Assembly: GCA_937872095.1 (NCBI GenBank) | Contig: CALMNW010000082.1 | Span: 1-32,314, forward strand | Reading direction: 5' to 3' | Length of the DNA stretch: 32,314 bases | Origin: an uncultured Verrucomicrobiota bacterium | GTDB taxonomy: Bacteria > Verrucomicrobiota > Kiritimatiellia > CAIQIC01 > Lenti-01 | Shown: one piece after another, positions 1 to 8,125 of the stretch | Position numbering within the stretch: position 1 is the stretch's first letter | Layout: each line of letters begins with the position of its first letter | Notes under the pieces: generated by a model | Told to the model about the DNA's origin: nothing | The model's database searches: none | What the model saw: the letters and a program-made list of their open reading frames with translations, nothing else | Position numbers and translations under genes: made by a program

Positions 1-918
1 GTGGTGAATCCCGGCGGCTCGCCGCGCGTGATGCTGGCGGGGCACTACGACGAGATCGGGTTCATCGTGACGCTGATCGATGCCAGCGGCTTCCTCTGGA
101 TTTCGCCGATCGGCGGCTGGGACGCGCAGATTCCCCAGGGGCAGCGCGTCGCGATCCGCACGGCCAAGGGCGTCGTGCCCGGCATCATCGGCAAGGTGCC
201 GGTGCATGTGCAGAAGCCCGACGAGCGCAACCGCGTGACGCCGTTGACGGATCTGTGGGTCGACGTCGGCGCGAAGAACCGCAAGGAAGCCGAAAAGCTG
301 GTGTCGGTGGGCGATCCGATGGTGATCGACCAGAGCGTCGCCGAGCTGCCCAACGGGCGCCTGGCGGGGCGGGCGTTCGACGACCGCGCCGGGGCGTTCG
401 TGGTGCTGGAGACGGCGCGGAAACTCGCCGCGCTGGCCCCCAAGGCCGAAATCCACGCCGTGGGCACGGTGCAAGAGGAAATCGGCAGCCGCGGCGCCGT
501 CACGTCGTCGTTCGGCATCGCGCCGGACGTCGGCATCGCGGTGGACGTGACCTTCGCGACGGACCACCCCATGATGGACGGCGCGGAAAAGCGCGAGGGC
601 AAGGTGTCGCTGGGCGGCGGCCCGGTGCTGTCGCGCGGGGCGAATATCAATCCCGTCCTGTACGAGCACCTGCTGCAGACGGCCAAGAAGCAGAAGATCC
701 CCGTGCAGATCGTGGCCGACGGGCGCGCGACGCCGACGGACGCCGATCCCATCCAGATTTCCCGGGCCGGCGTAGCCGCCGCGCTCGTCAGCATCCCGCT
801 GCGCTACATGCACACGCCCAGCGAAATCGTCGCCATCGACGACCTCGACCGCACGGTCGATCTGCTCGCGCACGCGATCGCGGCCATGAAGCCCGGCCAA
901 AAGTGGATTCCGTTTTAA
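1..918 (+). CDS. M42 family metallo-aminopeptidase (5' end missing)
   Basis: Co-catalytic two-metal aminopeptidase of the M42 (FrvX/TET/glutamyl aminopeptidase) family, a cytosolic enzyme that trims peptides. The visible 305 residues carry the whole ligand set in order: H15 and D17 (MLAGHYDEIGF), the bridging Asp in AFDDRAG (127-128), catalytic E159 and metal-binding E160 (VQEEIGSRG), D182 (VDVTFATD) and H271 (RYMHTPSEIV). Family members are usually about 340-360 residues and have roughly 40-60 residues before the first His. The GTG at base 1 is therefore probably an internal codon and the true start lies upstream of the window. The stop lies 20 bases before argC, which has its own strong ribosome site, so the two may share a transcript. 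Family assignment is confident; substrate preference cannot be read from sequence. Confidence 0.93.
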   Translation: MVNPGGSPRVMLAGHYDEIGFIVTLIDASGFLWISPIGGWDAQIPQGQRVAIRTAKGVVPGIIGKVPVHVQKPDERNRVTPLTDLWVDVGAKNRKEAEKLVSVGDPMVIDQSVAELPNGRLAGRAFDDRAGAFVVLETARKLAALAPKAEIHAVGTVQEEIGSRGAVTSSFGIAPDVGIAVDVTFATDHPMMDGAEKREGKVSLGGGPVLSRGANINPVLYEHLLQTAKKQKIPVQIVADGRATPTDADPIQISRAGVAAALVSIPLRYMHTPSEIVAIDDLDRTVDLLAHAIAAMKPGQKWIPF

Positions 919-938
919 AGATCCGAGGAGGAAAGATC

Positions 939-1997
939 ATGATCAAAGTCAAGGTGGTCGGTTGCGGGGGATACGGCGGCGTGGGGATCGTGGAGCTGCT
1001 GTTGCGGCATCCCGAAGCGCAGATCCAGACGCTGGTGGCGGCGACGGAAACGGGCATGCCGATGAGCGACCTGTATCCGCATCTGAAGGGATTCTGCGAT
1101 CTCCCGATCCTGAAGCCCGACGATCCGGCGGCGCAGGAACCGGCCGACGTGGTCTTCTTCTCGACGCCCGACGGCGTCGGCATGGTGCAGGCGCCCGCCG
1201 AACTGGCGAAGGGCGCGCGCGTCATCGACTACAGCGGCGATTTCCGCTTCAACAACGTCGAGGACTACGCCGAGTACGCCCGGCGCATCGGGCGCGATCC
1301 CGTCCACAAGACGCCGGAACTGCTGCCGAAAACCGTCTACGGCCTGCCCGAGCTGAACCGCAAGGCCTACGCCAAGGACCAGCGCCTGGTCGGCAACCCG
1401 GGATGCTTCGCGATGAGCTGCCTGATCGGCCTCGCGCCGGCCGCGGCGGCGAAGCTGGTGGATTTCTCGAGCCTGATCTGCGACTGCAAGACGGGCGTTT
1501 CCGGCGCCGGCAAGAAGGCGACGCCGATCCACCATTATCCGGCCCGCTACGAAAACATGCAGGCCTACCGCCTGAGCGGCCACCAGCACGTGATGGAAGT
1601 CGAGCGGATGCTCGGCGGCCTCGCGGGCGACCCGCTGCGGGTGACCTTCACCGCGCAGGTCGTGCCCGTTTGCCGCGGCATCCTGAGCTGTCTCTACGGC
1701 ACGCTCCGCGACGGCATCAATCTGTGCGAGGTATGGGAGGCCTATTCCGACTTCTACCAGGACAGCCCCTTCGTGCGGCTCTACGATTCCAAGGCCGCCA
1801 TCGGCACTGTCCACGTGCGCGGCACGAACTTCTGCAACCTGATCGTGGACGTCGACGAGCGCACGCGCCGCCTGCGCGTGGTCTCGCACATCGACAACCT
1901 CATGAAAGGGCAGGCCGGCAACGCCTTGCAGAACATGAACCTGATCTGCGGGCTTCCCGAGAATACCGGGCTGGACCATCCCGGCGCCTATCCGTAA
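939..1997 (+). CDS. argC: N-acetyl-gamma-glutamyl-phosphate reductase
   Basis: Third step of arginine biosynthesis: NADPH-dependent reduction of N-acetylglutamyl phosphate to the semialdehyde. The 352-residue product starts with the Rossmann glycine motif (VGCGGYGGVGIVELL, about 7-21), then shows DYSGDFRF (98-104), VYGLPELN (133-140), the catalytic-Cys motif GNPGCF (C156), SGAGKK (188-193), the active-site His region GHQHVMEVE (H215/H217) and VVPVCRGIL. The start is chosen at ATG 939 because GAGGAGGA lies 7 bases before it; the open frame extends upstream but only as a shadow of the M42 gene. No other arg gene is in the window, so this is a detached argC. Some motif positions are slightly unusual (FFSTPDG where many family members have a His before the Gly), but length and motif order are normal. 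Confidence 0.95.
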   Translation: MIKVKVVGCGGYGGVGIVELLLRHPEAQIQTLVAATETGMPMSDLYPHLKGFCDLPILKPDDPAAQEPADVVFFSTPDGVGMVQAPAELAKGARVIDYSGDFRFNNVEDYAEYARRIGRDPVHKTPELLPKTVYGLPELNRKAYAKDQRLVGNPGCFAMSCLIGLAPAAAAKLVDFSSLICDCKTGVSGAGKKATPIHHYPARYENMQAYRLSGHQHVMEVERMLGGLAGDPLRVTFTAQVVPVCRGILSCLYGTLRDGINLCEVWEAYSDFYQDSPFVRLYDSKAAIGTVHVRGTNFCNLIVDVDERTRRLRVVSHIDNLMKGQAGNALQNMNLICGLPENTGLDHPGAYP

Positions 1998-2021
1998 ACT
2001 GGTTCCCGAAAGGAGAGGACC

Positions 2022-3455
2022 ATGAAAACCATTTCGTTGCTCCTCGGCTTGCTTCCGCTCGCGGCGTTTGCCGCCGGCCCCCAGGTCACGATCTACAACG
2101 ACGGCTTCGCCACCGTGAAGGAGGACCGGACGCTGAACCTCGCGGAAGGCGTCTCCGAAATCCGCGTGACGGACATGTCGCGCCAGCTCGAACCGGATTC
2201 CGTCATGCTGCGGGAACTCGCGCCGGAGCCCTTCGGCGTGCAGATCCTCGAACAGAGCTTCGTCAACGATCCGCTGACGGAAGGCCTGCTCCTGTACCAG
2301 ATGGAAGGCCAGACGCTGCGGTTCGAGGAAAAGCGCGAAGACGGCACGATCCAGGAACACGTCGGCAAGCTGATCCGCAGCGGCTACGTGCCCGGCGGCG
2401 GCTCCGAGCAGCCCATCGTCGAGGAAGAGGGCGCGGTGCGGTTTTCGCTGCCGGGCCAACCCGTGTTCGAGGGCATCGATCCGAACGCGTTCCTGAAGCC
2501 GTCGCTCGTGTGGCAACTCGCCTCGAAGAAGGCGGGGGCGTGTCCCATCGAAGTCGCCTACGTCACGGCCGGCATGAGCTGGGAGGCCACCTACAACCTC
2601 GTCATGCCCGCCGAGGGCGGCGATACGTTCGACGTTTCCGGCTGGATTTCGCTGCACAACGACACCGGCAAGGACTTCGTGGACGCCGTCGTCAAGCTGA
2701 TCGCCGGCGACGTCCAGAAGGTGCGACCACCGCCGCCCATGCCGCGGCGGCGCGTGGCGTTTGCGGGTGCGGCGGAAGACGAATTCGGCATGCCCGAAGA
2801 GCGCGCCTTCGACGAATTCCATCTCTACACGCTGCCGCGGCCGGTCCGGGTGCGGAACAACGAACTGAAGCAGGTCGAATTCCTGCGGACCTCGGGCGTG
2901 AAGGGCAGCCGCTACTACGTCTACAATCCGCTCGTGGGCTTCGGCTACTACGGCGGCGGCATCCAGACGGATCCGGATTACGGCGCGACGGCCGACAAAA
3001 AGGTCGGCGTGCGCATCGAAATCTCGAACAGCGAGACCAACGGCCTGGGCATGCCGCTGCCGAAGGGCCGCATGCGCCTGTACCGCACGGACGTCGACGG
3101 CCGGCGCGAATTCACCGGCGAGGACCAGCTGGACCACCTGCCCAAGAACGAGCTGCTGAAGCTCGACATGGGCAGCGCCTTCGATCTCGTCGGCGAGCGC
3201 AAGCGGACGGATTTTTCGGTGGATACCACGGGCAAGCGGATGACGGAATCCTTCGAGATCAAGCTGCGCAACCGCAAGGAGAAGGACGCCGTGGAAATCC
3301 GCGTGGTCGAGCCGCTCTATCGCGGCGCGAACTGGAAGATCACCGCCAGCAGCCTGCCGTACGAGAAGATCGATTCGCATACGGCCGAATTTCGCGTGCC
3401 GGTGCCGGCGGATGCCGAGGCGGTCTTGACCTATACGGTGAACTATCGGTGGTGA
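2022..3455 (+). CDS. Secreted DUF4139-like protein
   Basis: A 477-residue exported protein. A classical signal peptide (MKTISLLLGLLPLAAFA, cleavage near residue 17-18) is followed by a beta-rich body. The N-terminal stretch (TIYNDGFATVKEDRTLNLAEG) and the C-terminal half (VGVRIEISNSETNGLGMPLPKG ... KGRMRLYRTD ... TESFEIKLRNRK ... LTYTVNYRW) resemble the DUF4139 family, whose members have an N-terminal strand motif about a Y-x-D/N-G-x-A signature and a C-terminal beta domain ending in a tyrosine/tryptophan strand. The biochemical role of that family is not established. GAAAGGAGAGG sits just before ATG 2022, supporting the start. A tyrosine/glycine-rich loop (residues about 300-322) precedes the C-terminal domain. 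The palindromic repeat cluster begins 5 bases after the stop. Confidence 0.82.
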   Translation: MKTISLLLGLLPLAAFAAGPQVTIYNDGFATVKEDRTLNLAEGVSEIRVTDMSRQLEPDSVMLRELAPEPFGVQILEQSFVNDPLTEGLLLYQMEGQTLRFEEKREDGTIQEHVGKLIRSGYVPGGGSEQPIVEEEGAVRFSLPGQPVFEGIDPNAFLKPSLVWQLASKKAGACPIEVAYVTAGMSWEATYNLVMPAEGGDTFDVSGWISLHNDTGKDFVDAVVKLIAGDVQKVRPPPPMPRRRVAFAGAAEDEFGMPEERAFDEFHLYTLPRPVRVRNNELKQVEFLRTSGVKGSRYYVYNPLVGFGYYGGGIQTDPDYGATADKKVGVRIEISNSETNGLGMPLPKGRMRLYRTDVDGRREFTGEDQLDHLPKNELLKLDMGSAFDLVGERKRTDFSVDTTGKRMTESFEIKLRNRKEKDAVEIRVVEPLYRGANWKITASSLPYEKIDSHTAEFRVPVPADAEAVLTYTVNYRW

Positions 3456-3460
3456 GGCGG

Positions 3461-3533
3461 TTTTCCACGCCGTGGAAAAAAGTTTTCCATAGCGTGGAAA
3501 AATCGAGATAACGTTTTCCACGGCGTGGGAAAA
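3461..3533. repeat. Cluster of three TTTTCCACGGCGTGGAAAA-type palindromes
   Basis: Three near-identical palindromes lie between the DUF4139-like gene and the next gene: 3461-3479 (TTTTCCACGCCGTGGAAAA, perfect 9-1-9), 3483-3501 (TTTTCCATAGCGTGGAAAA) and 3514-3533 (same core with one extra G in the right arm). The same element recurs at 19207-19383 and 30803-30844. Each can form a short hairpin, and neighbouring copies could pair with each other. All three clusters begin within 5-33 bases after a stop codon, which suggests an mRNA 3'-end or insulator role, but the element could equally be a selfish REP-like repeat. Confidence 0.9.
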
Positions 3534-3545
3534 ATGGAGACAAGC

Positions 3546-4499
3546 ATGGATTTGAAATTGAAAACGATCGCCGCCGTCTGGGCGCTGGGAATGCTGGCCG
3601 CGCCGGGGTTCGGCGCGCCGACCATCGTGCACGATCCGATCAAGGTGGCGGAGAAGGGGCAGGCGCTAGGCGTGCGGGCCACGGTCCGCGACGCGGCGGC
3701 GCGCGTGGAGACGGTTTCGCTGTTCTACGCGGCTTCGCGGGGCATGACGCCCTTCCGGTCGGCGATGGCGAGCTCGGGGGCGGGGACGTGGTATGCGACG
3801 ATTCCCGCCCACATGATGGGTCCCGGCGCGCAGATGTTCTACTACATCCAGGCCGAGAACGCCGACGGCGAAGTCCGGGATACGGATTGGCAAACCGTCA
3901 AGCTGGTGGATTCCGGCGTCGCGCCGGCCGCGATTCCCTCCGCCAGCGCGGTGGCGCAGCAGGCGCAGCAGCAGGCCGCGCCCGTTTCCCGGGGCACGGT
4001 CGCGCCGCCGCCGCCAGCCAAAAACAACAAGTCGAAGTATCTGCTTCCGGCCGCCGTCATCGTCGGCGGCGGACTGGCCATCGGCGGGGCCTTGGCGATC
4101 GCGACCTACGACAGCGGCGGGAGCGGGGGCGGGGACGACAACCCGGCGGTGGACGGCAACTACGGCGGCAACTACGACGTCTGTTTCGCGCCGAACGCCC
4201 TGTCCAACGCTCCGCCAGCCGCCACCGTCTGCGACAACGGGCTGGTGAACGTCTACGTGACCAACGGCTCAGCCCGGATCGTCGGCCTGTGGGAAGCGGA
4301 AGTCCTGACCGGCGCCGTCAACGGCAACCTGTTTTCCGCCGTCGAGGACGTCGGCTCCACCGCGCGGTTCCCGGCGGCGCATCTGATCGCCTCCGGCGAG
4401 ATTTCCGGGGATGCCTGCACGGTCCGGATCGACGGCTACTCGACGGACGCGGAACAGCCCGGCAACTTCAGCGGGCGGCTCGACACCACGAAGAGGTAG
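3546..4499 (+). CDS. Signal-peptide protein with central membrane segment, function unknown
   Basis: A 317-residue protein of no recognised family. Residues 1-22 are a signal peptide ending in GFGA. The next ~100 residues look like a small beta-sandwich (ATVRDAAARVETVSLFYAAS ... GAQMFYYIQAENADG), of the kind that decorates secreted proteins. A low-complexity Ala/Gln/Pro linker leads to a Lys-rich stretch and a hydrophobic segment (YLLPAAVIVGGGLAIGGALA, about 164-185), then a Gly/Asp-rich linker and a C-terminal domain of about 110 residues with a few cysteines. ATG 3546 is preferred because GGAG is 6 bases upstream; GTG 3525 and ATG 3534 are in frame, but GTG 3525 lies inside the palindromic repeat. 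The stop is 3 bases before the nitroreductase start. Membrane-tethered topology is an inference from hydrophobicity. Confidence 0.75.
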   Translation: MDLKLKTIAAVWALGMLAAPGFGAPTIVHDPIKVAEKGQALGVRATVRDAAARVETVSLFYAASRGMTPFRSAMASSGAGTWYATIPAHMMGPGAQMFYYIQAENADGEVRDTDWQTVKLVDSGVAPAAIPSASAVAQQAQQQAAPVSRGTVAPPPPAKNNKSKYLLPAAVIVGGGLAIGGALAIATYDSGGSGGGDDNPAVDGNYGGNYDVCFAPNALSNAPPAATVCDNGLVNVYVTNGSARIVGLWEAEVLTGAVNGNLFSAVEDVGSTARFPAAHLIASGEISGDACTVRIDGYSTDAEQPGNFSGRLDTTKR

Positions 4500-4502
4500 G
4501 CC

Positions 4503-5033
4503 ATGCAGAAGACGGCGTTTTTGGATTTGGCGGAAAAGCGGCGCAGCGTGCGGGCATACAAGCCCGACGACGTGCCCGAAGAACTGCTGCAGGCGGTGCT
4601 GGAGGCGGGCCGGCTCGCGCCGTCGGCCTGCAACAAGCAGCCCTGGCGGTTCATCGTGGTGCGCAGCGAAACCGGCCGCCGCGCCTTGGGCGCGGCCTAC
4701 GCCCGCGAATGGTTCTGGAAAGCCCCGGTCGTGCTCGCCGTCTGCATCCTGCCCCGCGAGGCGTGGGTCCGTTCCTACGACGGCAAGAACTACGCGATGG
4801 CGGACGGCGCCCTGGCCATGGACCACATGACGCTGGCCGCCGCCGAACTGGGGCTGGGCACCTGCTGGATCGGCGCGTTCGATCCGGCCGCGGCCCATGA
4901 AATCCTCGGCTTGCCCGACGGCGTCGAGATCGTCGGCCTGACGCCGCTGGGGTTCCCGGACGTCGAAGCGAATCCGCGCGTCCGTTCCCGCCGCCCGCTG
5001 GGCGAAACCGTCATGAAGGAACGCTGGGGCTGA
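4503..5033 (+). CDS. Nitroreductase-family FMN oxidoreductase
   Basis: Small (176 residues) flavoprotein of the nitroreductase superfamily. It shows the FMN-phosphate site EKRRSVRAYKPDDVP (12-26), the LAPSACNKQPWRF motif (36-48) that binds the isoalloxazine side, and the C-terminal LGLGTCWIGAF and GLTPLGFPD segments that complete the FMN pocket. Such enzymes work as dimers and reduce quinones, nitro compounds or, in some branches, halogenated or other substrates. The natural substrate cannot be assigned. It starts 3 bases after the preceding stop, so it is probably translated from the same message. At 176 residues it belongs to the compact branch. Confidence 0.9.
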   Translation: MQKTAFLDLAEKRRSVRAYKPDDVPEELLQAVLEAGRLAPSACNKQPWRFIVVRSETGRRALGAAYAREWFWKAPVVLAVCILPREAWVRSYDGKNYAMADGALAMDHMTLAAAELGLGTCWIGAFDPAAAHEILGLPDGVEIVGLTPLGFPDVEANPRVRSRRPLGETVMKERWG

Positions 5034-5045
5034 ACAGCCGATGCA

Positions 5046-5118
5046 AACTACGAAACACGCGAATATGACGAATGAATATCTGGGGATCCCATTCGTTCAA
5101 TTCGTGTCATTCGTAGTT
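5046..5118. repeat. Imperfect inverted repeat of ACGAA/TTCGT interspersed type
   Basis: Outer arms AACTACGAA (5046-5054) and TTCGTAGTT (5110-5118) enclose further complementary pieces (ACGAAT 5068-5073 with ATTCGT 5091-5096; CGCGAAT with ATTCGTG). The arm text resembles the ACGAA-containing dispersed repeat also seen, decayed, at about 28485-28513. It fills most of the 113-base gap before uvrB and could form a long hairpin in the uvrB leader or between operons. Confidence 0.75.
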
Positions 5119-5146
5119 GTCTTCGGATTTCGGGGTTTGGGGTTCT

Positions 5147-7207
5147 ATGGCTTCGTTTGAACTGGTCTCGGACTACCGGCCGACGGGCGACCAGCCCGAG
5201 GCCATCGCCGCGCTGGTGGCGGGCTTCCGGGCCGGTCGGCGGTTCCGCACGCTGGAAGGCGTGACGGGCTCGGGCAAGACCTTCACGATGGCCAACGTGA
5301 TCGCCCAGCTCGGTCGGCCCACGCTGGTCATCTCGCACAACAAGACGCTCGCCGCGCAGCTCTACGCGGAGCTCAAGGAATTCTTTCCCCGCAACGCCGT
5401 CGAATACTTCGTGAGCTACTACGACTATTACCAGCCCGAAGCCTACATCCCGCAGACGGACACCTACATCGAGAAGGACGCCAGCATCAACGAGGAGATC
5501 GAGCGCCTGCGCCTGGCGGCGACGGACGCGCTGATCAACCGCGAAGACGTGATCATCGTGGCCTCGGTCTCGTGCATCTACGGCCTGGGTTCGCCCGAGG
5601 ACTATCGCGGCATGCTGATCACGCTGCGCGTCGGCGAGGAACGCTCCCGCGAGGAAATCATGCGCAAGCTGGTGGACGTGCAGTACGCGCGCAACGACCT
5701 GGCGGCGCTGCCGGGCACGTTCCGGGCGCGCGGCGACGTCCTCGACGTCTTCCCGTCCTACAGCAAGGACGGCGTGCGGATCGAATTCTTCGGCGACCGC
5801 ATCGAAAGCCTGCGCCGGATCGATCCGCTGACGGGAAAGACGCTCCAGACCTTCGACCACACGACGATTTCGCCGGCCAAGCACTTCGTCATGCCCGCCG
5901 AGAAGCTGCTGCCCGCCAGCGAGCGGATCCGCGCGGAAATGGAAGCGCGCGTGGCGGAACTGGAAGGGCAAAACAAGCTGCTGGAAGCCCAGCGGCTGCG
6001 CATGCGCACGACCTTCGATCTGGAAATGATCCGCGAGGTGGGCTACTGCAGCGGCATCGAAAACTATTCGGGACCGCTTTCGGGCCGGCCGCGCGGCTCG
6101 CGGCCGTATACCCTGATCGACTTCTTCCCGCAGGAATTCCTGACGATCGTCGACGAGTCGCACGTCTCCCTGTCGCAGATCCGCGGCATGTTCAACGGCG
6201 ACCAGGCCCGCAAGCGCACGCTGGTGGAGCACGGCTTCCGCCTGCCGTCCGCGCTCGACAACCGCCCCATGAACTTCGACGAATTCATGGACGTCACCGG
6301 TCCGATGCTGTTCACGTCGGCCACGCCGGGACCGCTGGAAGCCGGCCTCGCCGGCGAACCCGTCCGGCAGGTCATCCGGCCGACGGGCATCCTCGATCCG
6401 CTGGTCGAGGTGCGTCCCCTGAAAAACCAGATCGACGATCTCATCGAGGAAGTCCGCCGCTGCGCCGAGAACATGGATCGCGTGCTGGTGACGACGCTGA
6501 CGAAAAAGACGGCGGAGGATCTCTCGGTCTATCTGCAGAACATCGGCATCCGCTGCAAGTACCTGCATTCCGACATCACGGCGCTGGACCGCGTGGCGAT
6601 CCTGCGCGGCCTGCGCAAGGCGGATTTCGACTGCCTGGTCGGCATCAATCTCCTGCGGGAAGGGCTCGATTTGCCCGAGGTGGCGCTTGTGGCCGTCCTG
6701 GACGCGGACAAGGAAGGCTTCCTGCGCAGCGAGACCTCGCTGATCCAGACGGCCGGCCGCGCCGCGCGGCATTTGCAGGGCCGCGTGATCCTCTACGCCG
6801 ACCAGATCACCGATTCCATGCGGCGCATGATCGACCTGACGCGGGAACGCCGGCGCATCCAGGAAGAATACAACCGCGCCAACGGCATCACGCCGACCAA
6901 GATCGAAAAGGCCATCAGCGAGAGCCTGGCGCAGTCCGAAAAGGCGCGCGAGACCGAGGAATTCGTCGTGCGGGAAGCGGGGGAGGACGTCGACGTGGTC
7001 CGCGTCCTCGCCGAGATGGAGCGCGAGATGGCCGAGGCCGCCGAGGCCATGGAATTCGAGCGCGCGGCCCTGCTGCGCGACCAGATCTACGAGCTGAAGC
7101 GGGCGGAAAACCCGTTCAAGGGAACCGTCCAGGAGAAGAAACGCAAGCCCATCGCGTATCATCCGGGCAAAAGCCGTCTGTTCGGCGGCCGGAGGAAGAA
7201 GAAATGA
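5147..7207 (+). CDS. uvrB: Excinuclease ABC subunit B
   Basis: UvrB, the damage-verification helicase-like subunit of nucleotide excision repair, which receives DNA from UvrA and recruits UvrC. The 686-residue product contains every hallmark: Walker A GVTGSGKT (38-45), the damage-gripping beta-hairpin YYDYYQPEAY (91-100), Walker B DESH (336-339), FTSATPG, the helicase motif GINLLREGLDLPEV, the arginine-finger motif QTAGRAARH and a C-terminal UVR domain (about 630-670) that binds UvrC. ATG 5147 is chosen as the start because GGGGTTTGGGG lies before it and homologues begin with a similar FxLxSxYxPxGDQP. An in-frame TTG 10 codons earlier lies inside the inverted repeat. The stop overlaps the nadC start by 4 bases, implying translational coupling. 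Confidence 0.98.
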   Translation: MASFELVSDYRPTGDQPEAIAALVAGFRAGRRFRTLEGVTGSGKTFTMANVIAQLGRPTLVISHNKTLAAQLYAELKEFFPRNAVEYFVSYYDYYQPEAYIPQTDTYIEKDASINEEIERLRLAATDALINREDVIIVASVSCIYGLGSPEDYRGMLITLRVGEERSREEIMRKLVDVQYARNDLAALPGTFRARGDVLDVFPSYSKDGVRIEFFGDRIESLRRIDPLTGKTLQTFDHTTISPAKHFVMPAEKLLPASERIRAEMEARVAELEGQNKLLEAQRLRMRTTFDLEMIREVGYCSGIENYSGPLSGRPRGSRPYTLIDFFPQEFLTIVDESHVSLSQIRGMFNGDQARKRTLVEHGFRLPSALDNRPMNFDEFMDVTGPMLFTSATPGPLEAGLAGEPVRQVIRPTGILDPLVEVRPLKNQIDDLIEEVRRCAENMDRVLVTTLTKKTAEDLSVYLQNIGIRCKYLHSDITALDRVAILRGLRKADFDCLVGINLLREGLDLPEVALVAVLDADKEGFLRSETSLIQTAGRAARHLQGRVILYADQITDSMRRMIDLTRERRRIQEEYNRANGITPTKIEKAISESLAQSEKARETEEFVVREAGEDVDVVRVLAEMEREMAEAAEAMEFERAALLRDQIYELKRAENPFKGTVQEKKRKPIAYHPGKSRLFGGRRKKK

Positions 7208-8079
7208 ACGAAGACGCATTGGCCTTGGAACAGGATCCCGAAATCCGCGAGCTGATCGCGCGCGCGCTGGCCGAAGACGTCGGCTCCGGCGATGCGACGA
7301 CCTTGGCGCTGGTGGACGCGGACGCGACGGCGAGCGCCCGCATCGTGGCGCGGCACGAGGTCGTGCCGGCCGGCATGGGCGTCGCGGCCGAAGTCTTCCG
7401 CCAGGCCGATCCGCGCCTGCACTGCGAAATCCTGTGCCCCGACGGCGAGCCGGTGGGGCCGGGGACGGCGCTGGTGCGCATCGCGGGGCCCGCGCGGGCC
7501 TTGCTGACCGCGGAACGGACGGCGCTGAATCTGGCGCAGCGCATGACGGGCATCGCCACGGCCACCGAGTGCCTCGTGCGGATCGTGGCCGACTACGGCA
7601 CGCTGATCCTCGATACGCGCAAGACCGTGCCCGGCCTGCGGCGGCTGGACAAGTACGCCGTCCAATGCGGCGGCGGCACCAACCACCGCATCGGCCTGCA
7701 CGACGCGATCCTGATCAAGGACAACCACCTCGCGTTCTGGCGGCAGAAGAACAAGGGCACGCTGGCCGACGCCGTGCGTGCGGCGCGCAAGGCCTATCCG
7801 GGCCTCAAGATCGAAATCGAAGTGGACACCATGGACCAGCTGGAGGAAGCGTTGCCGGGCCAGCCCGACTGGGTGCTGCTGGACAACATGTCGCCGCAGC
7901 TGGTGGCCGCGGCGGTCATCCTGTGCAACGGCGCCTGCAAAACCGAGGCCTCCGGCGGCATTACCAAGGAAAACGTCCGCGAATACGCCCGCGCCGGCGT
8001 CACGGCCATCTCCATCGGCGCGCTGACGCATTCGTCCCGCGCGGCAGATTTGGGATTGGATTTTATCGATCCATCATGA
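7204..8079 (+). CDS. nadC: Nicotinate-nucleotide pyrophosphorylase (quinolinate phosphoribosyltransferase)
   Basis: Converts quinolinate and PRPP to nicotinate mononucleotide in de novo NAD synthesis. The 291-residue protein has the normal length and motifs: AERTALNLAQRMTGIAT, the substrate-binding LDTRKTVPGLRRLDKYAVQC, GGGTNHRIGLHDAILIKDNH, EIEVDTMDQLEEAL, LLDNMSP and the phosphate-binding ASGGITKENV near the C terminus. The ATG overlaps the uvrB stop (ATGA at 7204-7207). No nadA or nadB is in view. The pairing with uvrB looks like simple operon packing rather than a functional link. Confidence 0.97.
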   Translation: MNEDALALEQDPEIRELIARALAEDVGSGDATTLALVDADATASARIVARHEVVPAGMGVAAEVFRQADPRLHCEILCPDGEPVGPGTALVRIAGPARALLTAERTALNLAQRMTGIATATECLVRIVADYGTLILDTRKTVPGLRRLDKYAVQCGGGTNHRIGLHDAILIKDNHLAFWRQKNKGTLADAVRAARKAYPGLKIEIEVDTMDQLEEALPGQPDWVLLDNMSPQLVAAAVILCNGACKTEASGGITKENVREYARAGVTAISIGALTHSSRAADLGLDFIDPS

Positions 8080-8125
8080 AGTTGCGATACCAGCGGATTG
8101 CGTTCGATCCGCAGAGGAGGGGCAG

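Noticed and set aside
3461-3533. TTTTCCAC palindromes as DnaA boxes or a replication origin
   Set aside because: The core TTTTCCACG differs from the DnaA box TTATCCACA, copies are palindromic rather than directional, and no origin-type genes are nearby.
3461-3533. Palindrome clusters as a CRISPR array
   Set aside because: Spacers are only 3-12 bases or irregular, copy number per cluster is 2-3 and no cas gene is present.
915-3632. Minus-strand open frame of 905 codons
   Set aside because: It is antisense to argC and the DUF4139-like gene, both strongly supported; its product is a low-information Arg/His/Ala/Val-rich translation typical of GC-rich shadows.
5048-7219. Minus-strand open frame of 723 codons opposite uvrB
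   Set aside because: Antisense shadow of uvrB caused by high GC; no recognisable motif and no ribosome site.
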